Below, piece after piece: positions 17,813-26,733 of a stretch of 64,000 nucleotides of DNA (position 1 is the first letter of the stretch; the number at the start of each line of letters is the position of its first letter). The DNA comes from an uncultured Alphaproteobacteria bacterium. GTDB lineage: Bacteria > Pseudomonadota > Alphaproteobacteria > HIMB59 > GCA-002718135. A program made the translations under genes and the position numbers. Under the pieces are notes generated by a model. It saw only the letters and a program-made list of their open reading frames with translations. It ran no database searches and was not told the DNA's origin. The DNA lies in the NCBI GenBank assembly GCA_902595425.1, contig CACJPV010000001.1, positions 248,001-312,000 on the forward strand. The letters run 5' to 3'.

Positions 17813-18886
17813 ATGTTTAAGAAAAATTCGATTACACAAGGGGACAGTCTGGAACTATTGAAAAAAATTCCTGACAAATCTATTGATTTAATTTTTGCAG
17901 ATCCGCCTTATAATCTGCAATTAAGAGAAACTCTTTACCGACCAGATCAAACAACCGTCGAAGCAGTCACTAATGATTGGGATAAATTTGATACCTATCA
18001 AGCTTATGATGATTTTAGTCTCAAGTGGTTACAAGAATGTAAGAGAGTTCTAAAAGATAGGGGTGCTCTTTGGGTAATTGGGAGTTATCATAATATTTTG
18101 CGCCTTGGGACTTCTATACAAAATCTTGGTTTTTGGATCCTTAATGACATTATTTGGCACAAAACAAATCCTATGCCTAATTTTCGAGGAACGCGTTTTA
18201 CAAATGCTCACGAAACATTACTTTGGTGCACTTCTTCAAGAAAAGCAAAATACACTTTTAATTACCAAAATTTAAAAGAGTTAAATGAGGGAAAACAAAT
18301 GCGAAGTGATTGGTACATTCCAATCTGTTCTGGAAAAGAGAGATTAAGAGAAGAAAATAATCAACGATCACATCCAACACAAAAACCAGAAGCACTTCTG
18401 TATCGTATTATGGTGTCATCAACAAACAAAGGTGATACAGTTCTTGATCCTTTTTTAGGCTCTGGAACAACTGCTGTTATAGCAAAAAAATTACAACGTA
18501 ACTTTATTGGTTTCGAAAAAGACAAAGATTATATCAAACTTGCTAAAAAAAGATTGAAAGATACAAATCCTCTTTCAGATGAAACAGTAATAATGACTAA
18601 AAGCAGAAAAGATTTACCTAAAGTGCCTTTTGGAGAATTAGTTGAGCAAGGAATCATTCCTCCTGGTGCAGTACTTACAGATAAGAAAGAGCGCTACAAA
18701 GCAACAGTAAGTATTGATGGAACTCTTAAAATAAAAGGTTTTTCAGGATCTATTCATCAGCTAGGAGCAAAAGTACAAGGTCTCCCGAGTTGTAACGGAT
18801 GGGATTTTTGGCATTTAAAAAATAAAAAATCTTCCATACTTCTTGATGAAATACGCGATAATTATCGTACTAAAAAAATAAACTAA
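17813..18886 (+). CDS. ccrM: CcrM-like adenine DNA methyltransferase (GANTC)
   Basis: Cell-cycle-regulated N6-adenine methyltransferase of alphaproteobacteria (family knowledge). The 357-residue protein is a beta-class enzyme: catalytic motif DPPYNLQ (30-36) precedes the SAM motif DPFLGSGTTAVIAKKL (212-227). The C-terminal extension (about 265-350: VPFGELVEQGIIPPG and GSIHQLGAKVQGLPSCNGWDFW) is the domain typical of CcrM and required for DNA binding. No restriction enzyme gene is adjacent, consistent with a solitary regulatory methyltransferase. Three GATTC sites lie immediately upstream. Confidence 0.95.
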   Translation: MFKKNSITQGDSLELLKKIPDKSIDLIFADPPYNLQLRETLYRPDQTTVEAVTNDWDKFDTYQAYDDFSLKWLQECKRVLKDRGALWVIGSYHNILRLGTSIQNLGFWILNDIIWHKTNPMPNFRGTRFTNAHETLLWCTSSRKAKYTFNYQNLKELNEGKQMRSDWYIPICSGKERLREENNQRSHPTQKPEALLYRIMVSSTNKGDTVLDPFLGSGTTAVIAKKLQRNFIGFEKDKDYIKLAKKRLKDTNPLSDETVIMTKSRKDLPKVPFGELVEQGIIPPGAVLTDKKERYKATVSIDGTLKIKGFSGSIHQLGAKVQGLPSCNGWDFWHLKNKKSSILLDEIRDNYRTKKIN

Positions 18887-18898
18887 TTAAAAAAATAT

Positions 18899-19591
18899 CT
18901 ATTCAGTTAATGAAATAGTAACTACAGGTTCTTCAGGCCACATATAACATTTATTTGTATCTGCTATCCCCGCTCCTAAGGCAGTACTAACATCGAAGCT
19001 AACCTTAATTTTCGGAGCTACTAGTCCAACTGTGTAAGAACTTCCTAATTTATAAATTAGCTGCACTTCAGTTGCAGAAGGTGATCCAACACTCATTGAA
19101 ACTGCGTAAGTTGGACTTCCATAACTAATAGTTATTGTCTCATCCGTAGCATAATCATCCGCATCCGCTAAATACAAAGTTTGGTCTGTTCCATCTGTAG
19201 CAGTTCCATCAGTATCTAATGTTCCAACATGCAATGCTGTTGCAGATCCAGCATCAGCTGAGTCTGTGCTGCACCAATTATTACCAGAAACATTAACCTC
19301 TCCTTCAATTGTAAAGGCTCTATTTAGAGTAACTCTCATATGTGTAAATGTTGTTCCTATGGGTAAACCATCCGTTGAACCAAAAGCTGCTGCTTCAGCT
19401 CCTGCAGCTAAACTGGCTATATTTACTGCCTGTGAACCACTTGCTACAGTAGTTGGAGATGAACAAGCAGAAGAAGTGCATAATTCTACTTTTTTCATTG
19501 TTACTTCATACTTATCTGCAGCACCCGAGACAGCAATAGCTTTAAAGGGAAAAAATATTAAAAATGAAAAAAATACAAAAAATTTAAACAT
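18899..19591 (-). CDS. Secreted low-complexity protein of unknown function
   Basis: Not recognised. The 230-residue product has a signal peptide (MFKFFVFFSFLIFFPFKAIA). The mature part is rich in Ala, Ser, Thr, Gly and Asp with short beta-prone segments (VTMKKVELC, FTHMRVTLNRAF, VQLIYKL, PKIKVSFDV, PVVTISLTE). Cysteines occur at residues 37 and 42 (CTSSAC), near the middle (NNWCSTDSAD) and near the end (NKCYMW), suggesting disulfides. It is only 3 bases downstream of the intimin-like barrel gene and clearly in its operon, so it may be a surface or periplasmic partner of the barrel (inference). Its G+C appears higher than that of neighbours. Confidence 0.7.
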   Translation of the reverse strand: MFKFFVFFSFLIFFPFKAIAVSGAADKYEVTMKKVELCTSSACSSPTTVASGSQAVNIASLAAGAEAAAFGSTDGLPIGTTFTHMRVTLNRAFTIEGEVNVSGNNWCSTDSADAGSATALHVGTLDTDGTATDGTDQTLYLADADDYATDETITISYGSPTYAVSMSVGSPSATEVQLIYKLGSSYTVGLVAPKIKVSFDVSTALGAGIADTNKCYMWPEEPVVTISLTE

Positions 19592-19594
19592 AAA

Positions 19595-20479
19595 TTAATT
19601 ACTCCTTGCCATTACAACACCAGTTCCTTCTGATTCAATAATTTGTTTATTTGATCTTCTAACAATACTGAGAAGGTCAAGATTTAAATCACCCTGTACA
19701 AAAGGTTTTTCACTTAAGAAGTCAGTTGATGCAGCGGGAGCTGTTTCTCTTGCTGGAAACACAAACATTATTTTAGCAAAATTACTTGTTCCAGAAATAT
19801 TATTATCATCATAACCAACTTCAGCCACGAAATTAGGCGTCAATTGCATTTCTAAACTTATCTTATCTCCTTTAGAATTTTTTGAATTCTTTTCAGCTTC
19901 CCATTCATAATGATTTGCAACAAGATTTGCCCAAGGAAGATATGGTATTTGACCTACAGCTGTTACTTCTACGCCATCTAAAGTTCTTTCTGTATAATCA
20001 CCAACTGTTTGTCCTCCACTAATTGCAGCATAATAATTTGCTAAAACATCAAAAGAAGATGATTTAAGTTCTAAACCAATACTTGCTCTAGTGTTACCTT
20101 CTTCATCATAATCTAAAAAAACATTTGCTCCTGTTATTGAGTTTTTATTTTCAGATAGTTTACGATAACCAATTCCTATATTTGTAGAGAATCTTCCTTT
20201 ACCACGTATTTTTTGCTCATTTAGTTGAAGTTGGATAAATGTAGCATCCACACTATGATGCATTGATATGGGTCTAACAGTTACAATAGAAAATTCTGGC
20301 TTATAGTCCTCACCCATATCTATTTGTACTTTAGTCTCTCCTTCCCCATCTAAAAAGTTTTCAACTGCTGAAGATATACTGTTTGTAAAATTACTTACTA
20401 TATTTTTTTTTATAATTTTTTCATCTCCAGCATGAGCTGAAAAAGATATAAAAAAAACAAATAGAATTCTTAAAATCAT
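19595..20479 (-). CDS. Inverse-autotransporter (intimin/invasin-type) beta-barrel protein
   Basis: A 294-residue exported protein (signal peptide MILRILFVFFISFSAHA) with the pattern of the intimin/invasin outer-membrane barrel: alternating amphipathic strands including FIQLQLNEQ, NIGIGYRKLSENKNSITGANVFLDYD, ASIGLELKSSSFDVLANYYAA, the segment DGVEVTAVGQIPYLPWANLVANHYEWE, and LTPNFVAEVGYDDNN. In known inverse autotransporters the barrel is followed in the same chain by Ig-like passenger domains. Here the protein ends about 50 residues after the last strand, and a separate secreted protein is encoded 3 bases downstream. Family call is by pattern recognition of the barrel motifs. Confidence 0.75.
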   Translation of the reverse strand: MILRILFVFFISFSAHAGDEKIIKKNIVSNFTNSISSAVENFLDGEGETKVQIDMGEDYKPEFSIVTVRPISMHHSVDATFIQLQLNEQKIRGKGRFSTNIGIGYRKLSENKNSITGANVFLDYDEEGNTRASIGLELKSSSFDVLANYYAAISGGQTVGDYTERTLDGVEVTAVGQIPYLPWANLVANHYEWEAEKNSKNSKGDKISLEMQLTPNFVAEVGYDDNNISGTSNFAKIMFVFPARETAPAASTDFLSEKPFVQGDLNLDLLSIVRRSNKQIIESEGTGVVMARSN

Positions 20480-20517
20480 TAATAAAATTATAATTATAAT
20501 TCAGTCAAATTATATAT

Positions 20518-21435
20518 TTATTTTGATAATATTTCATTAATTGAAACACTCCAGCTAGAATCCTTATGTTTTTCCCAATATATTTTGTGAAATTTTCGAG
20601 TATTTATGCCCACTTTTCCATCTGCAATTAATTCCCCATTGACTTTTGTAATAGGCATAATACCTCCAGCAGTTGAGGTCGCAAATAATTCTTTAGCACT
20701 TTTTAATTGTTCAATTGAAATTGGTGTTTTAGAAATTGGAATATTTAATTCCTTTGCTAAATCAAATACTGTTTGTCTTGTGATACCTTCTAAGACTCCA
20801 TAATCAGGAGTAAAAACGCCCTCGTCATCGACGCAAAATAAATTAAAGCCAGGTCCTTCGGTAATATTATTATTTTCATCAACTAATATTGCCGTATCAT
20901 TTCCTTTTTCATAGGCATTCAACATACCTGTTACCAAGTCCATCCAATGATAATTTTTAATGGTGGGATCAACCGAGCTTGGAGGAATCCTTTTAATATC
21001 TGTTAACAAAACATCTAATCCCTTTTCAAAATCTTCATGTTTTAATATCCAACCAAAAGGAACAGCAAAAGCCATGACGCGGGGTGATGCTTGTCTTGGA
21101 TCTCTAACAAAATTAGGCGACACTCCTCTTGTCTGAATCATTTCAACATAAGCACTCTCTAGACCAGCTTTTTTTACACAACCAGCTAAAATTTTTTTTA
21201 ATTTATCCCTATTCATTTGACATGGCATACGAAGTTTTTGTGTTGATTGATAAAAACGATCAATGTGTAAATCTAATCTGAAGAAACGACCTTGCCAAAC
21301 ATGCACAACATCATAAGTCGCATCTGAGCGCAGAAAACCCCAATCCAATATAGGAATTTTTGCCTCTGCAAGCTTAACAAACTTACCATCTATCCAAGCA
21401 TAACCTTCTGGGAATATTTCATTCATATTATTCAT
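20518..21435 (-). CDS. Class IV PLP-dependent aminotransferase (branched-chain / D-amino-acid type)
   Basis: A fold-type IV transaminase of 305 residues. Visible family features are AWIDGKFVKLAEAKIPILDWGFLRSDATYDVV near the N-terminus, the PLP lysine in DPTIKNYHWMDL (about 161-172), GNDTAILVDENNNITEGPGFNLF, and ATSTAGGIMPITKVNG near the C-terminus. Members transaminate branched-chain amino acids, D-amino acids or (R)-amines; the motifs seen do not settle which. It is monocistronic or downstream of a possible short membrane ORF (21442-21558). Confidence 0.88.
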   Translation of the reverse strand: MNNMNEIFPEGYAWIDGKFVKLAEAKIPILDWGFLRSDATYDVVHVWQGRFFRLDLHIDRFYQSTQKLRMPCQMNRDKLKKILAGCVKKAGLESAYVEMIQTRGVSPNFVRDPRQASPRVMAFAVPFGWILKHEDFEKGLDVLLTDIKRIPPSSVDPTIKNYHWMDLVTGMLNAYEKGNDTAILVDENNNITEGPGFNLFCVDDEGVFTPDYGVLEGITRQTVFDLAKELNIPISKTPISIEQLKSAKELFATSTAGGIMPITKVNGELIADGKVGINTRKFHKIYWEKHKDSSWSVSINEILSK

Positions 21436-21441
21436 TTATCA

Positions 21442-21558
21442 TTAGAAGGTTTTAAAATTAAATTTACTTTCTAAAATATCAAAGTAAAAGTTAATTATTA
21501 AAAAAGAAATTAATATAACTAAAGCAAAGCAAATTAAAAATATCAGAAAATTTTTCAT
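21442..21558 (-). CDS. Possible 38-residue single-pass membrane peptide
   Basis: An ATG-started reading frame in the gap between mutY and the aminotransferase gene encodes a peptide with one hydrophobic helix (FLIFLICFALVILISFLII) and a short polar tail. It ends 6 bases before the aminotransferase start and begins 14 bases after the mutY stop, so its position is gene-like. No convincing Shine-Dalgarno is present, and the AT-rich sequence makes chance hydrophobic frames common, hence low confidence. Confidence 0.25.
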   Translation of the reverse strand: MKNFLIFLICFALVILISFLIINFYFDILESKFNFKTF

Positions 21559-21571
21559 AGAAAGTGTTAAT

Positions 21572-22603
21572 TTAAATCATGATTTCAAGAATTTTTTTCA
21601 TTACTGTAGGTAATTGAGAATTTGAATATTTATTAATGTTTAACCATTTGTTTGTGGGATAGTCAATTTTTCTTATTTTTTTATAGAAAATTTCTGAATA
21701 CAACACAAAATGACTAAATGAGTAGCTTAAATCACCTTTTCGAATAAGTTTTTTTTCAATTTTTTTTGCTATGTTATCTCTTCTCAACAATGATTTTTTT
21801 TCCACCCATTCGTCATTAGGCAATTCTAACATTGAAGCCAACATACCTTTTGATGGACGTTTTCTAACAAGAATTTCATTGTATTCGTTGATAAGAATAT
21901 ACGCTCTTGAAAATTTCTTTGGTTTAAATTTTGTTTTTTTAATTTTAACTGGAATAGTATTTTGGATGTTGTTTTGATAACTTAAACAATATTTATTGAT
22001 CTTACATTTTAAACAGTTTGGATGTCTTGGAGTGCATATTATCGATCCATAATCCATAAATGCTTGAATTAATTTTGAGGAGTGCTTTTTTGAGATAAAG
22101 TTATTTGATTTCTCATTAAGTAGTTTTTTTATTTTTATTAATGGTTGGTTTAAAGCATATACCCGTGCCAAAATACGTTCAATATTAGTATCCAAAGGCA
22201 TTACAGATGTATTATAAGCTATTCCTAAAATTGCTTTTGCTGTGTAATCACCAATTCCAGGTAGTTGTATTAAATGTTCATATATATCAGGTATCTTGTT
22301 GTCATAATCTTTATGGATAATCTTAGCGGCTTTTAATAGATTACGAGCGCGGGAGTAATATCCAAGTCCTGACCAAAATTTTAATATTTTTGTTTCAGTA
22401 GTTTTTGCTAACTGAGCATTTGAAGGCCATTTCTTGATAAATTCTTTGAAACGTTTTTTTACTGTGGATACAGTCGTTTGTTGTAACATATATTCACTAA
22501 CAAATACATAATATGGATTAGATGAATTATCAGATCTCCAAGGCAAATCCCTCTTGGAGATTGCATACCATCTAAGTAATTCTGCAATTATCTTTTTTTC
22601 CAT
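21572..22603 (-). CDS. mutY: A/G-specific adenine glycosylase MutY
   Basis: Removes adenine mispaired with 8-oxoguanine. From the chosen ATG at 22603 the protein has about 343 residues and starts MEKKIIAELLRWY; an upstream frame extension is possible but would run into the divergent gene. It shows VSEYMLQQTTVSTVKKRF, the helix-hairpin-helix LPGIGDYTAKAI with the catalytic Asp following in VMPLDTN, the 4Fe-4S ligands C-x6-C-x2-C-x5-C (CTPRHPNCLKCKINKYC), and a C-terminal NUDIX-like 8-oxoG recognition domain. It is divergent from the DciA-like gene with a 47-base shared promoter gap. Confidence 0.94.
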   Translation of the reverse strand: MEKKIIAELLRWYAISKRDLPWRSDNSSNPYYVFVSEYMLQQTTVSTVKKRFKEFIKKWPSNAQLAKTTETKILKFWSGLGYYSRARNLLKAAKIIHKDYDNKIPDIYEHLIQLPGIGDYTAKAILGIAYNTSVMPLDTNIERILARVYALNQPLIKIKKLLNEKSNNFISKKHSSKLIQAFMDYGSIICTPRHPNCLKCKINKYCLSYQNNIQNTIPVKIKKTKFKPKKFSRAYILINEYNEILVRKRPSKGMLASMLELPNDEWVEKKSLLRRDNIAKKIEKKLIRKGDLSYSFSHFVLYSEIFYKKIRKIDYPTNKWLNINKYSNSQLPTVMKKILEIMI

Positions 22604-22650
22604 ATGTATCTTATTGCTTTCACAGTTTGGTGGTATACATTTATATAACA

Positions 22651-23172
22651 ATGAAATTTAACAAAAAAGAGTCAAATAGGACATTTGTTCCAAAAAAAAT
22701 TGGTGAAACATTAACAAATGTTAATAGAAAATATTCAAGTAAATTTGGAAAAAATGAATTTCTAATACTTTCTAAATGGCCGATTATTGTTGGCAAATTT
22801 TTTGCTGATCATTCAGAGCCTGATAAAATTTCAAGAGTAACGGAAGGGTTCAATGAGCTTGAGGAACCCATTTTTAAAAATTTCCTTCATGTTCGGGTTT
22901 CAGCGGCTGCCGCTGTAGAATTTCAACACTATAAAGATATGATCATTGAAAAAATAAATAGTTTTTTCGGTTATAAAGCGATAGGAGGCTTAAGACTTCA
23001 GCAAAATTTTAAATCAAAAACGAAAATTAGCAACATTGAAAAAAGTGAAGTTAAGATTACTGAAAAAGAGAGGGAAATAATTAAAAATGAAATTGAAGCT
23101 ATCAACGATGAGGAGCTTCAAAATTCTATTGTTAATTTAGGAGCATCCATTAATAGAGAGGATAATAAATGA
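22651..23172 (+). CDS. dciA: DUF721 / DciA-like protein
   Basis: About 173 residues from the ATG at 22651 (an in-frame TTG at 22627 would add eight residues but overlaps the divergent mutY region). The DUF721 domain is recognised from ILSKWPIIVGKFFADHSEPDKI, HVRVSAAAAVEFQHYKDMIIEKINSFFGYKAIGGLRL. DUF721 proteins include DciA, the ancestral loader of the replicative helicase DnaB (established for other bacteria). The mutY-dciA-dsbA-like-smc order is a common alphaproteobacterial arrangement. The stop overlaps the next start as ATGA. Confidence 0.87.
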   Translation: MKFNKKESNRTFVPKKIGETLTNVNRKYSSKFGKNEFLILSKWPIIVGKFFADHSEPDKISRVTEGFNELEEPIFKNFLHVRVSAAAAVEFQHYKDMIIEKINSFFGYKAIGGLRLQQNFKSKTKISNIEKSEVKITEKEREIIKNEIEAINDEELQNSIVNLGASINREDNK

Positions 23173-23786
23173 AGAAATTTACGTTTATAATTATTTGGTT
23201 TTTTTTAAACTTATGTGCCTCAAAGATACTTTTGGCAAATGAACTATCAGCTTTGGATGTTACAAAAGAGGATTTCGTTATTGGTGATGAAAATGCCCCT
23301 ATCACTATTATAGAGTATGCATCCATGTCTTGTTCTCACTGTGCTAATTTTCACACTAATACCCTCCCAGAATTAAAAGAGGAATATATTGATACTGGTA
23401 AAGTACGTATGGTTTTCCGTGATTATCCCTTTAATTATCCTGCTTTATTAGGAAGTATGATGATGCGTTGTATTCCCGGTGATGTTCGTTACGATTATAT
23501 GAATGTATTATATCAATTACAAACTTCATGGGTAGATAGAGATCCAAAAGTCAGCAAAAAAGAACTTTATAAAATAATGCAAAGCGGTGGAATGACTAAA
23601 GAAGAATTTGATAGCTGTTACAGTAATCTTGATAATGAAAACTTAATTCTTGAGGGAGTTATGGCTGCTCAAAAGGAATTCAATATTAAATCTACTCCAT
23701 CATTTGTAATTAATGGAGATCTTGTCGAGGGTAATAAAAATATAAAAGAATTTAGACAAATCATTGATAAAATATTATCAGAATAG
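23169..23786 (+). CDS. DsbA-like periplasmic thiol-disulfide oxidoreductase
   Basis: A 205-residue exported thioredoxin-fold protein: signal peptide (FIIIWFFLNLCASKILLA), entry strand ITIIEYASMSC, the CxxC active site CSHC at about 55-58, the helical insert with RMVFRDYPFN, and STPSFVINGDLVEG with the cis-Pro. Of the DsbA/BDBD-like group, it presumably introduces or shuffles disulfides in exported proteins. Directly upstream of smc, 3 bases apart, as in many alphaproteobacteria. A DsbD/ScsB-like reductase is at 43644. Confidence 0.92.
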   Translation: MKKFTFIIIWFFLNLCASKILLANELSALDVTKEDFVIGDENAPITIIEYASMSCSHCANFHTNTLPELKEEYIDTGKVRMVFRDYPFNYPALLGSMMMRCIPGDVRYDYMNVLYQLQTSWVDRDPKVSKKELYKIMQSGGMTKEEFDSCYSNLDNENLILEGVMAAQKEFNIKSTPSFVINGDLVEGNKNIKEFRQIIDKILSE

Positions 23787-23789
23787 TTA

Positions 23790-26426
23790 ATGATAAAATT
23801 TAAAAAACTTAAAGTCAAAGGCTTTAAGTCTTTCGTTGAGCCGACCGAGGTAATTATTGAGCAAGGTCTTACAGGTATCGTTGGTCCAAATGGCTGCGGT
23901 AAATCTAATCTTGTTGAAGCTTTTCGTTTTGTTATGGGTGAACTCTCACCAAAACAAATGCGAGGTAGTGAGTTAGATGATGTAATATTCAATGGAACCT
24001 CTGACCGTCCTGCTTGGGATATTGCTGAAGTAACAATAGATTTAGATAACACTGATCGCCAAGCTCCTAGTTTATTTAATCAAAGTGATGAAATTGAGGT
24101 AACTAGACGTATTTGGCGGGGTGAAGGTTCTGAATACCGCGTTAATGGAAAAGAGGTACGATTAAAAGATGTGCAACTACTATTTGCTGATGCGGCAACT
24201 GGGGCAAGATCTACCTCAATGGTAAGTCAAGGAAGAGTTGGTGCTATTATAGCAGCTAAACCAGAGCAACGTAGAAATCTACTTGAGGAAGCTGCAGGCA
24301 TAACCGGCTTACACTCACGAAGACATGAAGCTGAATTAAGATTAAACGCAACAGAAACAAACTTAGAGAGAGTTAAAGATTTATTAAAGGCTCAAGAAGA
24401 GCAATTAGAAGTATTAAAAAAACAATCTAAACAAGCTGAACGTTACAAAAACATTCAAAAAGATATCACTAAAGCTAGAGCCGCAGTATTTTATAAAAGG
24501 TGGGAAGTTGAAAAAACAAAATTAGAAGAGGTTGCCTCTAAATTAAAAGATCAAAACAATCTTGTCTCTGATCAAACCCAAGAAGTGGCAAAAGCTAACG
24601 TTGAATATGAAAAAGTTCAAGATTCATTACCAAACATGCGACTTAAAGAAAGCCAAATAGCTGCTGAACTTCAAAAAGATACTATTAATCTTGATAATCA
24701 AGAAAAAGAAATTGATCGTGCTAATAGTGCGGTAGAGGAAACACAAATTAGAATTCAACAAATAAAAAATGATATGGATCGTGAACAATTCTTATTTGAT
24801 GATGCTCAAGAAAATATGGAAAGAGTCAGAGAGGAAAAATCTATTCTTGAAAAACAACAAGGTGATTTATTTTTAGATAGTAACGATACAGATAATATTG
24901 AAACAGGTTCTCAGAGTAACAATAATCCGATCATTGATTACTTAGATTTTGAAGATGGTTACGAAAAAGCTGTTGCTGCGGTTTTCTCTGATGAACTTAT
25001 TGCATCCATAAATGAAGAACAATCAAGTCATTGGCGAGTATTAACTTATAATCAAAACTCTGTTTTTTTAGATGGAATAACAAAATTGTCTAATCTTATA
25101 AAAGCACCAGAAAACTTGAAAAAAAAGCTCGATTTTGTGGGGTTAATTAAAGAAAAATCTTCAGTATTAAGTTTGCAAGAAAATCTTTTACCAGGTCAAA
25201 TTTTAGTAAGCCTAGAGGGTGAAATTTGGCGATGGGATGGATATGTATCCAAAGGAAAGCAAAACTCATCTACTAAAGCAGTTTTAGAACAACTTAAAAA
25301 TAGAAGATTAAAACAATTAACTAAAGAAGAAAAACAATGGATGGATATTTCATCTAAAGCACAGCAACGTCTTGATGAGTTAAAAGATAGAGAAGTCAAA
25401 CTTCATCAAGATTTAGAAGATTTACGTTCAATGCCAAATACTATTTCGACTGAAAAAACAAGGTTGCAATCGCTAATAAATGATAACAAACAAGAATATG
25501 ACAAAATTGCAAGCGAACTTCAAAAACAAGAACAGGCTGCTAATGAGAAAAATAAAAAATTAAAATTAGAAGAAGTAAAGCTAAGAGAATTACGTGAAGA
25601 AAAAATTCGTCTAGAAGGTTCCATAGAGACTATTAAAGAAACAATAAAACAATTAAGTTCTCAAGTAAAAGAACGTATCGGAATAGAATTAAGTGATCTT
25701 TTTGATCTTGCGGAAATAAATCCAAACAAAATATTAGGTGAGGTAGATAATTTAGAAAGACGCTTAGAGCGATTAATTGCAGAACAAGAAAGGTTGGGTG
25801 GTGTAAACTTATTAGCTGAGCAAGAATCCCAAGAATTGGAAGAAAAAGTATCCTCAATTAAAAAGGATCAAAGTGATTTGCTAGCTGCCATTGCAAAACT
25901 TCGTGAGGCAATTGACTCACTTAACACTGAAGGGCGTCAGCGATTGCTTGCAGCTTACGGTGTAGTAAATGAAAATTTTCAAAAATTATTTGTACAATTA
26001 TTTGGTGGAGGTAAAGCTTACTTAAAATTCACAGATGAATCAGATCCTTTACAAGCAGGTTTAGAAATCTATGCTAGCCCACCTGGAAAAAAATTACAAA
26101 ATTTGACATTGTTATCAGGTGGTGAACAAGCTTTAACAGCCTTATCACTTCTATTTGCAGTTTTCTTATCAAATCCTGCTCCAATTTGTGTCCTTGATGA
26201 GGTAGATGCCCCTCTTGATGATACAAACGTAGACCGCTTTTGCAGTTTGGTGGAAGAGATTGCCAAAACTTCAAGCACAAAGTTCTTAGTAATAACGCAT
26301 CACCGCATGACCATGGCAAGGGTGAACAGATTATTTGGTGTAACGATGCCTGAACAAGGTGTGTCTCAACTAGTCTCTGTAGACCTAGAAAAAGCTATAG
26401 AAATCCGAGAGCAAGAAGGTGAATAA
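23790..26426 (+). CDS. smc: Chromosome partition protein SMC (short form)
   Basis: ATPase that organises and segregates the chromosome with ScpAB. At 878 residues it is roughly 25% shorter than the usual bacterial SMC of about 1150-1190. Head halves are intact: Walker A GPNGCGKSN (32-40) and, at the C-terminus, signature LSGGEQAL (775-782) and Walker B VLDEVDAPLDD (about 801-811). The hinge is near 380-490. The shortening is in the coiled-coil arms (about 165-375 and 495-695), not in the functional domains, so this is not a pseudogene. Short SMCs are also my recollection for SAR11 genomes. Its stop overlaps the atpI start. Confidence 0.96.
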   Translation: MIKFKKLKVKGFKSFVEPTEVIIEQGLTGIVGPNGCGKSNLVEAFRFVMGELSPKQMRGSELDDVIFNGTSDRPAWDIAEVTIDLDNTDRQAPSLFNQSDEIEVTRRIWRGEGSEYRVNGKEVRLKDVQLLFADAATGARSTSMVSQGRVGAIIAAKPEQRRNLLEEAAGITGLHSRRHEAELRLNATETNLERVKDLLKAQEEQLEVLKKQSKQAERYKNIQKDITKARAAVFYKRWEVEKTKLEEVASKLKDQNNLVSDQTQEVAKANVEYEKVQDSLPNMRLKESQIAAELQKDTINLDNQEKEIDRANSAVEETQIRIQQIKNDMDREQFLFDDAQENMERVREEKSILEKQQGDLFLDSNDTDNIETGSQSNNNPIIDYLDFEDGYEKAVAAVFSDELIASINEEQSSHWRVLTYNQNSVFLDGITKLSNLIKAPENLKKKLDFVGLIKEKSSVLSLQENLLPGQILVSLEGEIWRWDGYVSKGKQNSSTKAVLEQLKNRRLKQLTKEEKQWMDISSKAQQRLDELKDREVKLHQDLEDLRSMPNTISTEKTRLQSLINDNKQEYDKIASELQKQEQAANEKNKKLKLEEVKLRELREEKIRLEGSIETIKETIKQLSSQVKERIGIELSDLFDLAEINPNKILGEVDNLERRLERLIAEQERLGGVNLLAEQESQELEEKVSSIKKDQSDLLAAIAKLREAIDSLNTEGRQRLLAAYGVVNENFQKLFVQLFGGGKAYLKFTDESDPLQAGLEIYASPPGKKLQNLTLLSGGEQALTALSLLFAVFLSNPAPICVLDEVDAPLDDTNVDRFCSLVEEIAKTSSTKFLVITHHRMTMARVNRLFGVTMPEQGVSQLVSVDLEKAIEIREQEGE

Positions 26427-26707
26427 TGGTTGATTATGATAAACTGCAGAAGTTAAAAGAAAGAATCGACTCAGCAGAAACAACAAATTCACCTCATTCA
26501 AAGCAAAAAAAGCAGAGCGGTGCTGGATTTGGATTTAAGATTAGCACTGAAATCATTGCGGCATTGGTAGTTGGTGTTGGTATAGGTCTTATTGTGGATA
26601 AATACTTGGGCACAAAACCCTTTGGCTTAATTATTTTCTTTATTTTTGGTGCTATAGCTGGATTTTTAAATGTTTATCGTGTAATGCGTCGCATTGAAAA
26701 ACAATAA
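26426..26707 (+). CDS. atpI: ATP synthase accessory protein AtpI
   Basis: A 93-residue membrane protein at the head of the F0 operon, with two hydrophobic helices (IIAALVVGVGIGLIVDKYLG and LIIFFIFGAIAGFLNVYRV), the AtpI/AtpZ layout. It helps assemble the c-ring or supplies Mg2+ (family knowledge, role modest). It overlaps the smc stop by one base and precedes atpB by 26 bases. Confidence 0.88.
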   Translation: MVDYDKLQKLKERIDSAETTNSPHSKQKKQSGAGFGFKISTEIIAALVVGVGIGLIVDKYLGTKPFGLIIFFIFGAIAGFLNVYRVMRRIEKQ

Positions 26708-26733
26708 ATAAAAAGTATTGGTTTCTATAATTT

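Noticed and set aside
23790-26426. smc as a truncated pseudogene
   Set aside because: Walker A, hinge, signature and Walker B are all present in one uninterrupted frame; only the arms are short.
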